Shown here piece after piece: positions 34,650-46,215 of a DNA stretch of 64,000 nucleotides; positions within the stretch are counted from its first letter, which is position 1; each line of letters begins with the position of its first letter. Location of the stretch: contig NC_133392.1 in the NCBI RefSeq assembly GCF_047511655.1, positions 95,411,042 through 95,475,041 of the forward strand. The letters run 5' to 3'. The translations under genes were made by a program, and so were the position numbers. The DNA is from Castor canadensis. Taxonomy: Eukaryota; Chordata; Mammalia; Rodentia; Castoridae. The notes under the pieces are model-generated. The model had not been told where the DNA came from, did not search any database, and saw nothing but the letters and a program-made list of their open reading frames with translations.

Positions 34650-36400
34650 TAAATTTTGTACCTTACTAGATATATTGCTTCTCAAAATGATTAAGATTTA
34701 CTTATATTCAAATCCTGTAAGCCAAATGTTCAAAGTCCATTGAGTTAAATGTGATTATTATTAAGCACCTCAGTTTTTCCAAAAATGTTTGGCAAATCAT
34801 AAGAGATAAGATCATTGACAGATATTTTAAGAAGTGTCATATTACTATTTGTACAAACTCAAACATGATATAGGCTCAAGGTGTCTGAATTCATAGTTTT
34901 GTTCTCCTCTGTTTTTATTATAACTGGAGGCGATAAATTTTGTCTGTGTGTCTTCAAGTCATCAGCACATGTAAACCTACTTCACTCTTTAAAAAAATTA
35001 CATAATATTCCTTAGAGATAAGTACAATATTTTTATTATTACATGAAGAAGAATGGGCAAGGAAAAGAGATTGCCATTTATATACTGGGTCTTTCCCACC
35101 ATGCCTGATTTATCAATGAATTTATGGGCAGAGTGACAATGCCACAGGACATCTAAATCAACTTTTTTCTTGATCAACCTTAGTTCTCTTGAAACTCACA
35201 ATGTAAACATCTCTTTGTTGTGAGAGTGATTCTAGCATTTTAGGAGTTTGCAGACATCCCTTTCACTAAATTTAAAATCTAAGCTCTTCAAAATATGCAG
35301 CATCACTCTCTAAAAACTCCTAAAAAGAACTCTTCTGCATATATATTAATTGTGTTTTATTTTTGCAAGATGGAATCCTAAAAATGAGACTGTTTGAATC
35401 AAAAGACATATTCATTTTAATGTTTCATGCTTGAGAAGAACCAGAACTGATTTAATCATAGTGGTCATCTATTTTGATTAATGAATGGATATCCACCAAG
35501 AAAAAAACTCTCTAAATTTTTGCTTCAGTTTTATAGTAGTTCTCATTTTCTTATTGCTTTTATTTGAAAAGTTAAAATCATGCTCATTAAATAGATAATA
35601 AAGAATAAGATGCAACTAATGCTCTGATAGAATAGTAATATAAAGTACCTTGACAAGTCTGAATAATAAAACCAACAAAAATATAGTAGAAATCAATGAA
35701 AGTATGCATAGAGATTCACAAACAGCTTAGTGGCAAAATACTCAGAAGTTTCAGTTGACTGAATTTCTGCCCAGTCATCAACATGTGATACATTTTAGAT
35801 TATATTGATATTAGTGTCTAGAATGTGAATGATACAGATTTCATTACTGTTCAGAAAGCAGACTCCACCTGGAATAATGCCTTTCTCTCCCCATAACACA
35901 TTTTAGTATGAACATTTCCAAAACAAAACATGCTGTAAGAATGATAACTAATAAGGAGCAGAATCTCAAAAGTATAGCTTAGGAGAAAGTTAAAATAAAT
36001 GGGAACAGGAAAACTACACAAGTAATTCAGAGGTTTCTGAATGTTTGAAAATCTGTCTTAATATAAAAATTGATGTAGTCTGTCCAGCTCTAGATTAAAA
36101 GAGAGAAATTACAGAGAGATCAAGTTAACTCACTATGTGGAAGAAAGTTGGCTAGTTTGTTAGTTAGAAGTTTCCTGAAGTGAAGAAAAAGATATTGTGT
36201 GAAGTATGAATTGTCTTTTTTATCTAGCAAGGCTGGTAGTCTTTACCCATTTTGGAAGTGGGGCATTCAAACTGTTAGTTTGGGCTGGATGCCTTTTGAT
36301 AGCCCTTTTCATTCAAAACTTTTGTAAAAACAAAAATAGCCTTCACAATAGCCAATATTTATGAAGAATTTGCCTGTCTGGTATTCTTTAAATCTACCAT
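34650..36400. other. AT-rich non-coding stretch
   Basis: No coding or repeat feature that I can support. Confidence 0.5.
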
Positions 36401-36404
36401 ATGA

Positions 36405-36548
36405 AATAACTTTATTTAATCCCAAAATAACCTTATATTGTAGGTGAGATTATCACCATCCATAATGCTTAGAAATGTCACATAATTTGTCCCTAGTTTT
36501 GAACAAGTAAATGGTTGCTACAGAAGTGAAACTCAGGCTGCCTAGCTC
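36405..36548 (-). mobile_element. MIR SINE, reversed
   Basis: 'TTTATTTAATCCCAAAATAA', 'ATTGTAGGTGAGATTATCAC', 'GAACAAGTAAATGGTTGCTA', 'GAAACTCAGGCTGCCTAGC' follow the reversed MIR consensus from 3' end to the tRNA-like core. Confidence 0.65.
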
Positions 36549-37009
36549 TGTGTCATCATCACTTTGAAGCTTCATGACCCCACACAAGAAGAAGACACAT
36601 TTTATTTTGTAACGAGTCACTTTTTAATAGGTTCCAATGAGTGACTGCTTGTGATTGCATCTTGTCCTTTAATAAGCCCCAGTGCTATTTTTGTTCTATG
36701 TTTTTAAAGTGTCTGCACTGCATCAGGTGTTCTAAGAATAACAGCTGCAGGTGCTCTTGTCTTAGAGACCCTAATTGTCCCTTTCACTCTTATGGTCTGT
36801 TTTTGAAAAGTTCACATCCCATGTTAATCAAGATCTTTCTGTCTCTAATTTGCACATAGTAGTAGTTCAGGAAATGTTCAAGGATGAGTAGCATGCTCTC
36901 ATATCCCAGAGTACAATTAGGAAGGCAGAAATGATTTAAAATTGTTCTCTGCTGAATACAAGGTATGTTGGCATGGCTAGATCTTAACTTACCTACATCT
37001 AATTTTCTT

Positions 37010-37165
37010 CCCCATATAAAATGAGCAGTTACAGTAACAACACTATGAATGATAGTATGGATTAAGTGACACAGAGTTACAGTGAGGATCACATAAATAA
37101 ACACATAGAATGTTCTTAGCACAGTAAGTGACACATGGTAAAGGCTAGATAAATATTAGCTGCTA
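37010..37165 (+). mobile_element. MIR SINE
   Basis: 'GTGAGGATCACATAAATAAA', 'GTTCTTAGCACAGTAAGTGAC', 'ACATGGTAAAGGCTAGATAA' and 'ATTAGCTGCTATT' are the 3' half of MIR in forward orientation. Confidence 0.65.
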
Positions 37166-37399
37166 TTGTGTCGATGGAGATGATGACATCTGCCAGTCAT
37201 ACTCTGAAATCCATAAGAAACAGAAAACATGTAAGCACCCATGCAAATGGAAATCTTGACAATAATAATAAACATTATTGTGCATATGTTTCTACAATGC
37301 AGAAGTTCCATATTACAATAATTTCTGAAATATTCTATAATTTAAAAATGTAGTTCTCAGTACTGAGCCAAGTTCAATAAATCATTAAAAATTCTCATC

Positions 37400-37760
37400 C
37401 CCACTGAGTTTCTCTGTGATACCTCCAGCAGCTCAGCAGTCATTCACAGGCCCAGCAGCTTGAAGGTCACGGATGCAGTGTCTCCAGGTGCCAGGGTCAC
37501 TTCAGCATTTAACCCCTAGTCCAGTTGAGTTAAGACCACGCAGATTTTTCTCTCCTTTGAGACAGGACTCAGCAGGGTATTATCGGGTGGTTGTCCCTAG
37601 AGAACAGAAACTTCCTTCAGGACAAGCTAACCAACCACATCAAATAAGGGCAGACAGAGAGACAGTCCTCTCCATCCCATGTGTGTATGCTCTGGAGTTA
37701 TGAAAAGGCCTTCAGAGTGTCACAATAAGTAAGGGGAAGATGACACAAAGCAGGGTACTA
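37400..37760. other. GC-richer block of unknown origin
   Basis: Stands out from AT-rich flanks ('CAGCAGCTTGAAGGTCACGG', 'CCAGGTGCCAGGGTCACTTC', with several CpG dinucleotides). The 76-residue plus-strand ORF at 37,473-37,703 has no recognisable domain. No poly-A tail or flanking duplication was seen. It could be a retrocopy fragment, an LTR piece, or a conserved element. Confidence 0.3.
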
Positions 37761-37769
37761 GGGAAGATT

Positions 37770-38654
37770 TAGCAGACAGATGGGCCACTGTGGTTGGTCG
37801 TCAGAATCTTGAGTGGTTTCTTAAACCTTATGGCCAGAGCAGAAAAGAGTTTCAGGGGAAAGAAAATGGCTTGGGAAAGGTCATCTTTTCAGACAGATAT
37901 GATTTCTTGGACTGAATAAATGGTGCTTGGTTGTGTGTCTGCACAAAATGAAGAGACAAAGCCTATGGCCTAGGTCCCATTCTCTCATATAAACAGCTCA
38001 TGCACTTAAGAAAAATAGAAGCAGTTTAAAACTTAAGATCTGTCGTACTCCTTTCTAGATGCCTTTTTTCACTTTGTTAATTGTAGTTTTGAATAACTAT
38101 TTCAATGAATTGTTTTTATTGGGTCCTATATAATTCTTAGAACAATGTAACCAAAAGAATTTTGGCCTTTGTTTTAACCACTGTCTTCAATCTGTAAATT
38201 AATTTAAAGCAAACATGCAAAAATGCAATGTAACAAGATGTGGGACAACCTTTTCTTTACATATAAAAGGACTTCTTTAGATTGTGTGTTCAGAAGAAAT
38301 GTTAGAAACACCGGATATGTGGATATGGTTGCTTTCCCATATCTATCTATCTATTTATATAGATATAAATATATAGATTTTTCTCTAGGACTTATGGAAA
38401 GAGGAAATATGTAGATATTGTTACATAGCTCAAATATTAAATAACTGGGTTGTATATGTTAGTGTTACTAGGAGATACCTCTTACAAAGATTAAAATGTT
38501 TGGTTCATGAAATTGAGATCACAGATCAAATAATCATGATTTGAAGGACCAGTATTCAATTCTTTAGGATTTAAGTGCCCATCCAATATGTTTTAGTGTT
38601 ACTATGTTACTATGTACAGTTTAAGCCAGATGACAATCTACTATACAACAGTAA
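37770..38654. other. Non-coding stretch, short ATCT/TATA repeats
   Basis: A short ATCT and TATA-rich stretch lies at 38,338-38,377. Nothing else was seen. Confidence 0.5.
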
Positions 38655-38735
38655 CATATTTGACACATTGTAAGAAGTTTTATAAATGCCACAATATACC
38701 CCCACCCATCACAATAAAGGAAAAAAATGTCCACA
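38655..38735 (+). mobile_element. LINE-1 3'-end fragment
   Basis: 'TTGTAAGAAGTTTTATAAAT', 'GCCACAATATACCCCCACC', 'CATCACAATAAAGG' followed by an A-run match the terminal 80 bases of the L1 3' UTR at 6.5 kb and 51.99 kb. Confidence 0.7.
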
Positions 38736-39129
38736 CAATATCAAATATATGAGGGATGCTAATAAAATGGGAAGCTTGAGAAGAGCATCAAGCCTTTTCA
38801 AGGCTGCAGTAAGATTTAAATCCTTAAAAAAAAAAAAGGATCTTTGAACTTTGGATAACCTAAAAAAATCACAGCAAAATACAAGGTGTAGCTTCATTCA
38901 AGTTCTACATGTATGTGTTTGCTCTGATGTGTGGAGGAATTGTACATTTTTCTATGATCATCTTTCATTTTAACATTAATGAAATAGAAGTGCCAGTCTC
39001 CATTATGTATTAGTTCTGGCATTGTGTTGATAGATAATTGCAGGAAACACTGAGAAATGTACTCTTTCTCTAAGATAAGACAGTACTCCAAGGCCCTACT
39101 TTTATTTCCAGAAATATTAACTATTCTCC

Positions 39130-39470
39130 AGCTACTGCCTGCTGATTCCTTTACTATCTACTGAGCGACAGCCGATGAATTCCTTGCTCTCTGGAATGGA
39201 ACTTACATTCTAGGGGGGAAATTTGGCAGGTTACAAATGACTATTCCCAGGTGAAATCAAGTGGGTGCCAAAAAGAAGTATAGCCATGAGAATGGGAATG
39301 AACCTACAAAATCTGCCAGACTAAGCTACCATTTTTTATAGACAAGGAAATGAGGTCAAATGTAAGTGTCTAGTTTAAGGTCACACTGCATATTAAAACA
39401 CAACCAAAATGGAAGTGAGGTCTTTTAACAAAAAATCAAGAGTTCTTTTCCATTTAAATTGCACCACCAC
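39130..39470 (-). mobile_element. MIR-like SINE with adjoining old repeat trace
   Basis: 'TTTTATAGACAAGGAAATGAG' and 'AGTTTAAGGTCACACTGCA' (39,335-39,390) are reversed MIR core text. The preceding 'GAACTTACATTCTAGGGGGG' is the end of the same old repeat noted at 4.55 kb. Confidence 0.55.
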
Positions 39471-42400
39471 TTTTGGGGAACTTAAATAACTTTAATTGTT
39501 CTTGGACCTTGGCATGTTTAACTTTAAAACAAGAGTATAAAAATATACTGAAAGTGTTTCTGGACACTGAAAAGTACATGGAATGAATTAAAATTTTGGC
39601 TTAGTAAAGTAAATATCATTTTACAACTTTCTAACCCCATTATTCTTGTATTTGATATGTTTTACAAAAGACTGTAAAATTAAAAATTGTCAGTGGAGCA
39701 AAGCAACAAACCCCCACAGATAGGTCATGACAAGAGAACTGTTTCTGTTGTCCACAAATATCTGAAATTTAACTTGGATTTATAAGAGTACTGGTTACCA
39801 ATCTCTTAAAAATCTTATCAACCTTCACATGAATGTAGTTTTATTTCTCTGCAATGTTGATTAGCAGACATATAAAATAGCAAAGTGTTACCATGAACTC
39901 TGTTGCACTTTTAAATTTTGAAACACAGATACATCTATGAATGTAAAAAAAGTAAAATATATACATAAAAGTATATATTCCTTCAAAATGCAATCTTTAC
40001 ATAAAGGCAATGATAAGCTCATTCATTTATTTATCATTCATTTAAAAAACTGAGAAAAAACTAAAAAGAAAATTGAGCTTAATGTAGTCATGAGTCAGTA
40101 TTAATAAAAGTAACATTTTTCTCTTCAGAATTTATTTTTCCAATGGATCTCCTGTAACCAGTCATGGAATTTGCTGTGGAATAAAGCAAAGAGTGAAACT
40201 ATAAATTATTTAATAGAAATAGTCTCATCAGTTATCATGTTTTTCTTGAGTATTTGACAGAAGTAATACATGCACCTGTGTCAAGTATTCTACCTGTGAG
40301 ACAATGACTAACTCTCCACTACAATGTCTGCTCATTATTTACCTCTACTGGGGTCAGAAGATCCTGCAAGTGTTTTTTAAATAGGTGGGTGGGGGATTTC
40401 CAAGGAAAGCAGGGAGACTGAAGTGTCCATTTCATACTAATTGTCACTTATCTTTAATTCATATTGGCTGGGCTTGGAGACCTTTTTAAAGGCAAGAAAT
40501 TTCAACTCTACCATGTGTAAACTTTCTTGGCAGTGCTCTTTTTTAGGTTGGCATGGAGTACATTTACTCCAGTTATAAAATCCTAGTAACATCTGTTGAT
40601 ATGAAGTGTTCATTTGCTTTTGATTTCCAAGTTTTTCCAGTAGATCTACATGCATTCTGAAGCTAGCTAAATTTGGGGAAAATGAGCAGCCTCAAGAGCA
40701 TTTCAGAGTCATTTGCTCAGTGACTTCCTTTTCTTTGTTTGCAAATTTGGTTTCCTGGGGACAACAGCAAACAAATAGAAATGTAGACAAGGCCAGTTCA
40801 TGTACATGAAAACTCATGTATTTCTTCCTTTCATTTTTCTTCTTATTACACTTAGATTTTTTTTTTTCTGTAACTGGTGTATACATTTACATATAATTTA
40901 CTCTAACAGTATTTCAAATGTCTGTTTGCTTTGCCTTTTAATCAAATCATTTCTGATCAGTTGTCTAAACAAGAATGATAGTGCCCTTTTTGTAAAATAA
41001 GTATATCTGACAAACAGTTCACTGATTCCAAATCATGCCCTTCACATCACATTTGGACTAGAATCTCCAGGATCTTTTGGACTGTAACAGACGATGGCTG
41101 CCCTCTAGTGACAAGATATTCCTGCTGTTTTCAGTTTCGGTAAAATAGGGATGCTTAAAACAGATGTCTGATTTCCTACTCAATCAGTGGTGCATTAAAA
41201 ACCTTTATAGAGAGAATGCAACACATATATTGCTAATTGTACTGAATGTTATATTCTAGGAAATGCAGACATACATGAAATGCGGAAATGCAGATATGTA
41301 GTCCTTTATCATAGCAAGTTGACAACATGCATTTCCTTAAAAGTCAACCTTTTAAAACTCAAATGTTGTAAGTTAAATAACACTATATTATTCCAATAAT
41401 CTTGGAACAAAGGTTAGACTTTTTAATGCAGATTGGCTTTCTAATAACACTGATAACTATTGAATCTGCCTTCCATCTCCCCAATCATTCTTATTTTCCC
41501 TGGTAAACAGAACATACTATGATCATTTGGCAAGCAATTTGTATTTCAAGCTAGCTTCAGAGCAAGTGTTTTCTTTTTGAATTGCTAAATGTCTGCAGTT
41601 GTATTTAGATAATCACACATGCTTGAGTACATCAGGCTACATTCAAAATTCAACTAGCAAGACTGTAAATGGCCCAATAAATAGTAACAAAACATGGTAA
41701 TGCAGACCACAGGCAAGTTGACTTTTTCATTTCACATCGGCTACCAGGTAGAGCATGGCAATGTTTGATTTAATTTTAAATTAAATCAAAATCAAAAAAC
41801 AAAAAAAGAAGAAGAAAAAGAAAAGAAGTAATGCACTTTGACCTGTTGCTGGTAGAGCTGAATCAAAATAAATTTCACTGCCAACCAGACCAGAGAAAAA
41901 TCACCTCTTTGAAGGTTGACAGAAGAGCAAATCATTTTTCATTTACCACCTCATTTTTTCCTGTATTTCCAAACATAAGAACATTTTCTACAATGGATAG
42001 TTGATTTCCTATTAAAGCCAAGTTTTCACTGTAAGTGTGAAAACCTAAAAATCATCTAAGAATAGAGGGAAGAATTCTTCCCAGTTTCTATGAAATGATA
42101 AATCCTCCCTTGTTTAAAAGACAGTGCAGCATTTCTTAATGGTTCCCATTAAAAGTAAAAACTATGCAGGCACACATAGTAAGGATAGAAATGCACCATG
42201 AAAAACCTATGAATCTCGCTTGGAGTAACTAATGAAAAATATTGACATTAAAAGCAGGTTGACTGGAAATCTAGTATGGCTTTCCACATGGTTGATCATC
42301 CAAAAGACCTATTGGATGATCTAAAACCACAACAGTAAATCCAATCAAGGTGCCAATTTTGATTTGTATATATTTCAAAGCTTTATGAAGGGGTAGTTTA

Positions 42401-43199
42401 TTTCCTATTTGTCCTCATTACTTTTATAGAAAAATATACTTTTCCTCTGTTCATTAAAACTAACAATTTTTTGGTGAGTCAAATCTAAACTTCCTGATCT
42501 TCATGGCTAAGCTAAAATGTCTAAAATTAACTGATGGTAGCAATATCAATGTGTGTCTTTCTGTTCATTCCTATAATTTCTGGAAAAAAATACTCATTTT
42601 AGTTTATTAAATATTTGTGAAATTCTGATTCTGCATCAGGCAAATGAGTTTTTAGTGGTGAAAATGCAGATATGATTAGGGTTCTGCTTTCAATGACATA
42701 AAAATACTTGCACATTAATGTACACAGTCATAAGAACACATACATTATACAAACATTGCAAAATAGGATGTATTTCTCTTGAGACCAGGGAAGACCTTCT
42801 AGAAGTGATCACCCCATGTTGACTAGGCCAATATTTTCAACAATAAAAAGGGATTCTGCAGACATATAAGAGAAGGATCAAACACTACTTCAGTGGACAA
42901 AGTTTAGTTATATTCAATCCTGACAAATGTTATATAGTTTATTATAAATTATGCCTGTATTTCTGGTACTGCAAGATCTGATTAGTCCCAAAGAAAATAA
43001 TTCGTATATGATAATTTAGAGAGTTAAATAATTTTAAAAATCAATTTCAGTTCAACTGATCATTCCACAGAGAAACCCATACAAGCTCATACTCACACAG
43101 AGAACTACTAGATAGCTTTTTAGTGTTTTGGTCTGAAATATGAATAAAGAGTTAAGCACAACTCTACATGTTCAGAAAAATAAATTAATCTGAATAATC
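39471..43199. other. Repeat-poor AT-rich stretch with a CTCF-like site
   Basis: No coding region. Apart from the CTCF-like site (41,098) and a perfect palindrome (41,764-41,790), and weak traces of an old repeat near 42,610-42,700, I recognise nothing. The low repeat load resembles 28.5-33.9 kb. Confidence 0.5.
41098..41111 (-). promoter_or_regulatory. Candidate CTCF binding site
   Basis: CTGCCCTCTAGTGA reads on the minus strand as TCACTAGAGGGCAG, matching 13 of 14 positions of the CTCF core CCASYAGRKGGCRS (only the first base differs). It lies in repeat-poor DNA. Minus-strand orientation would pair with plus-strand sites lying to its left in convergent looping. Occupancy is unknown. Confidence 0.55.
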
Positions 43200-44175
43200 T
43201 CTCCTCCAAAGAAACAAAAGAACACTACCACATGAGGAGCAGAAGCCAATAATCATACCTTCAATATATCAGAGAGATGATAGAAAACATTGTGCCCAAA
43301 AAGTAAGAATGTGAAGTATGAAAAGGGACATTTAGAAAGCATGAAAAAAGCTCTTAAAAATCAAAAAGTTCATTGCCAAAATAATACTTCAATATAAGGG
43401 TTAACAGGATAGGAAATTACTCTGAAAGTAAAACACAAAATAAAGGAATAGAAACTAAAAGTGTAACAAATATAAACATTAAGGTCAATCCAACAGTCTT
43501 AAATTTCCATTTGTAGTAGTTATAGAAAGAAATTCAGGGGCTATTTAAATTGACATGTTATCAAATCAGAATTAGAAAATATTTCTCATATGATTTTTAA
43601 ACTAAAACAATATCAATGGTCTAGTAGAGTATACTGAACACACACACAAAACATCAACTACAGAAAATAAACATACAGAAAAAACTAAATACATGCACAC
43701 ACACACCAAAGCCAAACAGAAGTCACATGTAAAGACAAAGGAATCAAAAGATTTGCTTGGTTTCTGGGAAAAGTTGAAGGAATAAGATTTTTAACCTAGA
43801 ATTTTCAATGCAACCAGATAAGCAGTAAAAATGCAGAATAAATACATTTCTTGATATGCCCATGCTCAAAGAATTAATCTCCCATGAAATCTTTCTTAGG
43901 AATTTGATCTACGGTATCCTTACTTTAAAATACACCTTGGAAATCCCAGAACATAGGTAGGAAACCAGCCTAGAAGGTACAGTAAAATAAGCAGAAGACA
44001 TAAGAGGAAGCTCTTTTAGGAAGAAATCTCGTGGTAGTGCTAATTTATAAAGTTAAATTTAATAAAGTTCCTCATGAAGTTGATGAGTAATCTAAATTTC
44101 AAACATATTGCTTGCTTCTTGAAAACTGACAATAAATGCATAAAAATTTAAGGAAAGGGGTAACATATTTCTGGG
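43200..44175 (+). mobile_element. Old L1M LINE segment, interrupted
   Basis: Text near 43,370-44,110 follows an old L1M ORF1/inter-ORF region in order: 'GATTTTTAACCTAGAATTTTC', 'ATTTCTTGATATGCCCATGC', 'ATCTCCCATGAAATCTTTCTT'. It carries short AC repeats at 43,630 and 43,693. Continuation of the same old text is likely at 44,460-44,600 and beyond 44,840, so the SINE and the L1 3' end below are nested in it. Subfamily not assigned. Confidence 0.45.
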
Positions 44176-44185
44176 CAAAGATGGA

Positions 44186-44372
44186 TTTTTTTTCAGTACT
44201 GCTGCTTGAACTCAGGGCCTTCACCTTGAGGCACTACCCCAGCCCTTTTTGCAATGGTTATTTTCAAGATAGGATCTCCTGAACTATTTGGCCACACTGG
44301 CTTTGACCTTGATTCTCCTGATCTCTTCCTCCTGAATAGCTGGGATTACAGACGTGAGCCACTGGCATCTGC
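44186..44372 (-). mobile_element. B1-dID-like composite SINE with perfect target duplication
   Basis: Reversed A-tail (T8), tRNA-derived half ('CAGTACTGCTGCTTGAACTC', 'CACTACCCCAGCCC'), then B1 half ('GATAGGATCTCCTGAACTAT', 'GACCTTGATTCTCCTGATC', 'TGGGATTACAGACGTGAGCC'). Perfect 10-base duplication CAAAGATGGA at 44,176-44,185 and 44,373-44,382. The ORFs over this region are by-products. Confidence 0.9.
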
Positions 44373-44612
44373 CAAAGATGGAATATTGAATATTGAACAA
44401 TACGATTATTTTCTCTTCTTCTCTATACATATCTAATAAACAATAAAGTGTACATCTACAAAACAAGGTAAACAGGAGACTGCACTAAAAGAAAAAGAGA
44501 TTCAGGCAAATAAATAAAGTAACAATTAGCATATTTGACCTAAGAACTGAGTACTACACTAAAAGGAAAACTGAGAATAGCATCACAGAGTCTCCTGAGG
44601 ACTCAGATTTGG

Positions 44613-44835
44613 GGGGGAGAAAACACTTTTTTAAATTTGTTGTTTTTCTGGATGAGGGACACATTGTGGCATTTACAAAAGTTCTAACAATGTATCAAAT
44701 ATATACTTGAATTCACCCCCTCCACTTCTCTCCTTTATCTCCCCTTCTCCCCTTCCTGGAATAGTTTCAACAGGTACAATTTTGAATTTACACACATGTG
44801 CGCAAAGTTTTTGCAGCATATATGAAAAGAAATAC
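44613..44835 (-). mobile_element. LINE-1 3' UTR fragment, reversed
   Basis: Aligns with the reversed 3' end at 6,515-6,700: 'ACATTGTGGCATTTACAAAAG', 'TTCTAACAATGTATCAAATA', 'TTGAATTCACCCCCTCCAC', 'CCTTCCTGGAATAGTTTCAAC', 'TTACACACATGTGCGC'. The polypyrimidine stretch (44,715-44,760) is the complement of the G/A-rich box. The tail side (44,600-44,640) has no long T-run. Confidence 0.8.
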
Positions 44836-44839
44836 TAAA

Positions 44840-45610
44840 TTAGGAGGATTATTTTAAAGATTGATTAAGAAGCGACAAGAAATTCAGATCCCTCATCGTT
44901 GTGTCATATTGGACTATAGACTTATTCCAACACAGGAAAAAAGAAAATTGAGTTTATTTTTTGGAGATGGTAAAGTCACTCTAGACTATTAGCTATGGAG
45001 CACATTTGAAGATGAGAATGAAGTGTGATATTGAGAAGGGTTAGATAATTTGCCAACTGTCCTCAGGCTGAGATCCGGGAAGATAGCCTCCACTGAAAAT
45101 ATTGTAGGATATTTCCCTGAGGAATTTAGCCAATCCCAGAGATTAGTAGTTGACAAGATCTGCAGACTAGGGATTTATAAACAGCTTTTTTTCTCATGGG
45201 ATAATAACCAAGGAATAAAACTAGATAATATTCTCGTTCTTGATATGGGAGCTGGTTATCCAGATAGGATGAAATTGTGAAATTTTGTACAGTTAAAAAC
45301 CTATATATTATTCCTCAATGATGATTAAAAATAAAAGTCAAGCAATAAAAATTAAAAAATAAAAAGACAAACAGTATGAAAGTATCAAAATATTCCTAAC
45401 TAGTCACTGTTACATTACCTTGGTGATTATTTCCTTTAGGTTATTTGTTTGAGGCAGAAACAGTCTTGAATGACAAATAGGTTTGATATCAATTGAGAGA
45501 AAAACCAAGGTCCAGATGGTGAGAAACTTTCTACAAAATTTGCCCAACCGTTTAATATGTCCAGAGTACATTATGTACTCTGACCCCCATAATTTTCTGG
45601 AGGCTGCAGT
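44840..45610. other. Non-coding stretch
   Basis: Possible continuation of the old L1M text at its start. A 76-residue ORF at 45,050-45,280 has no recognised domain. Confidence 0.4.
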
Positions 45611-45616
45611 GACGGG

Positions 45617-46063
45617 TCTGTACTATTATAGTTTGGATGTAAAATGTCCCCAAAGGCTCATGTGTTGAAGGTTTTTTTGCAAGGTTATCGACTTTTCAGA
45701 AGCAATTGAATCAAGAATATTCTTACCTAATCAATGGATTGATCTATTGATGACTTCATAATATGATGACATTTTGGGGAAGTGGTAGAACCTAGGAGAT
45801 GGAGCCTGGTTGGAGAAAGTAGTTCACTGGGGGTGCACTTTCAATCCATCCATTTTTCTCTGTCTCCCATCCAATATGAGGGGAGACTATGCTCCACACA
45901 TTCCCTCCCCTCTATGTCATTCTGCTTCACCACGCACAGGTACAAAAGCAATGGAGCCAAATGATCAGAGTCTAAATCCTTTGAACCATAAAATAAATCT
46001 TTCCTCCTTGAAGTTGATCTTTTCAAATGTTTTGTCACAGCTATAGAAAACTAACTTAGACAT
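45617..46063 (+). mobile_element. ERVL-MaLR LTR
   Basis: Forward LTR: 'TATAGTTTGGATGTAAAATG', 'AAAGGCTCATGTGTTGAAGG', 'CAATGGATTGATCTATTGATG', 'GAGATGGAGCCTGGTTGGAG', 'TAGTTCACTGGGGGTGCAC', 'AAAGCAATGGAGCCAAATGA', 'AAAATAAATCTTTCCTCCTT' (polyadenylation signal), ending 'TCACAGCTATAGAAAACTAAC'. It is long and relatively well kept. No internal gag/pol text is adjacent, so it is a solo LTR. ORFs on both strands here are by-products. Confidence 0.85.
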
Positions 46064-46099
46064 AGTGATGTTCCAAAACTTTTCTCTTAACAATAAAGA

Positions 46100-46215
46100 C
46101 TTCTAAACCAGGTCTAGTGGTGGTGTATTACCTACAAACCTAGCACTCAGGGAAAATTTGAGGCCAGCCTAGGCTACACAGCAAGACCATGTTTCAAAAA
46201 AAGCAAATAAATAAA
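46100..46215 (+). mobile_element. B1 SINE (monomer, internal deletion)
   Basis: 'CCAGGTCTAGTGGTGGTGTA', 'ACCTACAAACCTAGCACTCAG', 'TTTGAGGCCAGCCTAGGCTAC', 'ACACAGCAAGACCATGTTTC' then an A-rich tail. The sequence between the CTCAG box and the TTTGAGGCCAG box is shortened. It has no tRNA-derived half. Confidence 0.85.

Noticed and set aside
36641..36859. Cys-rich 72-residue ORF that could look like a small secreted peptide
   Set aside because: There is no signal peptide pattern, no conserved Cys spacing that I recognise, and no splice or promoter context.
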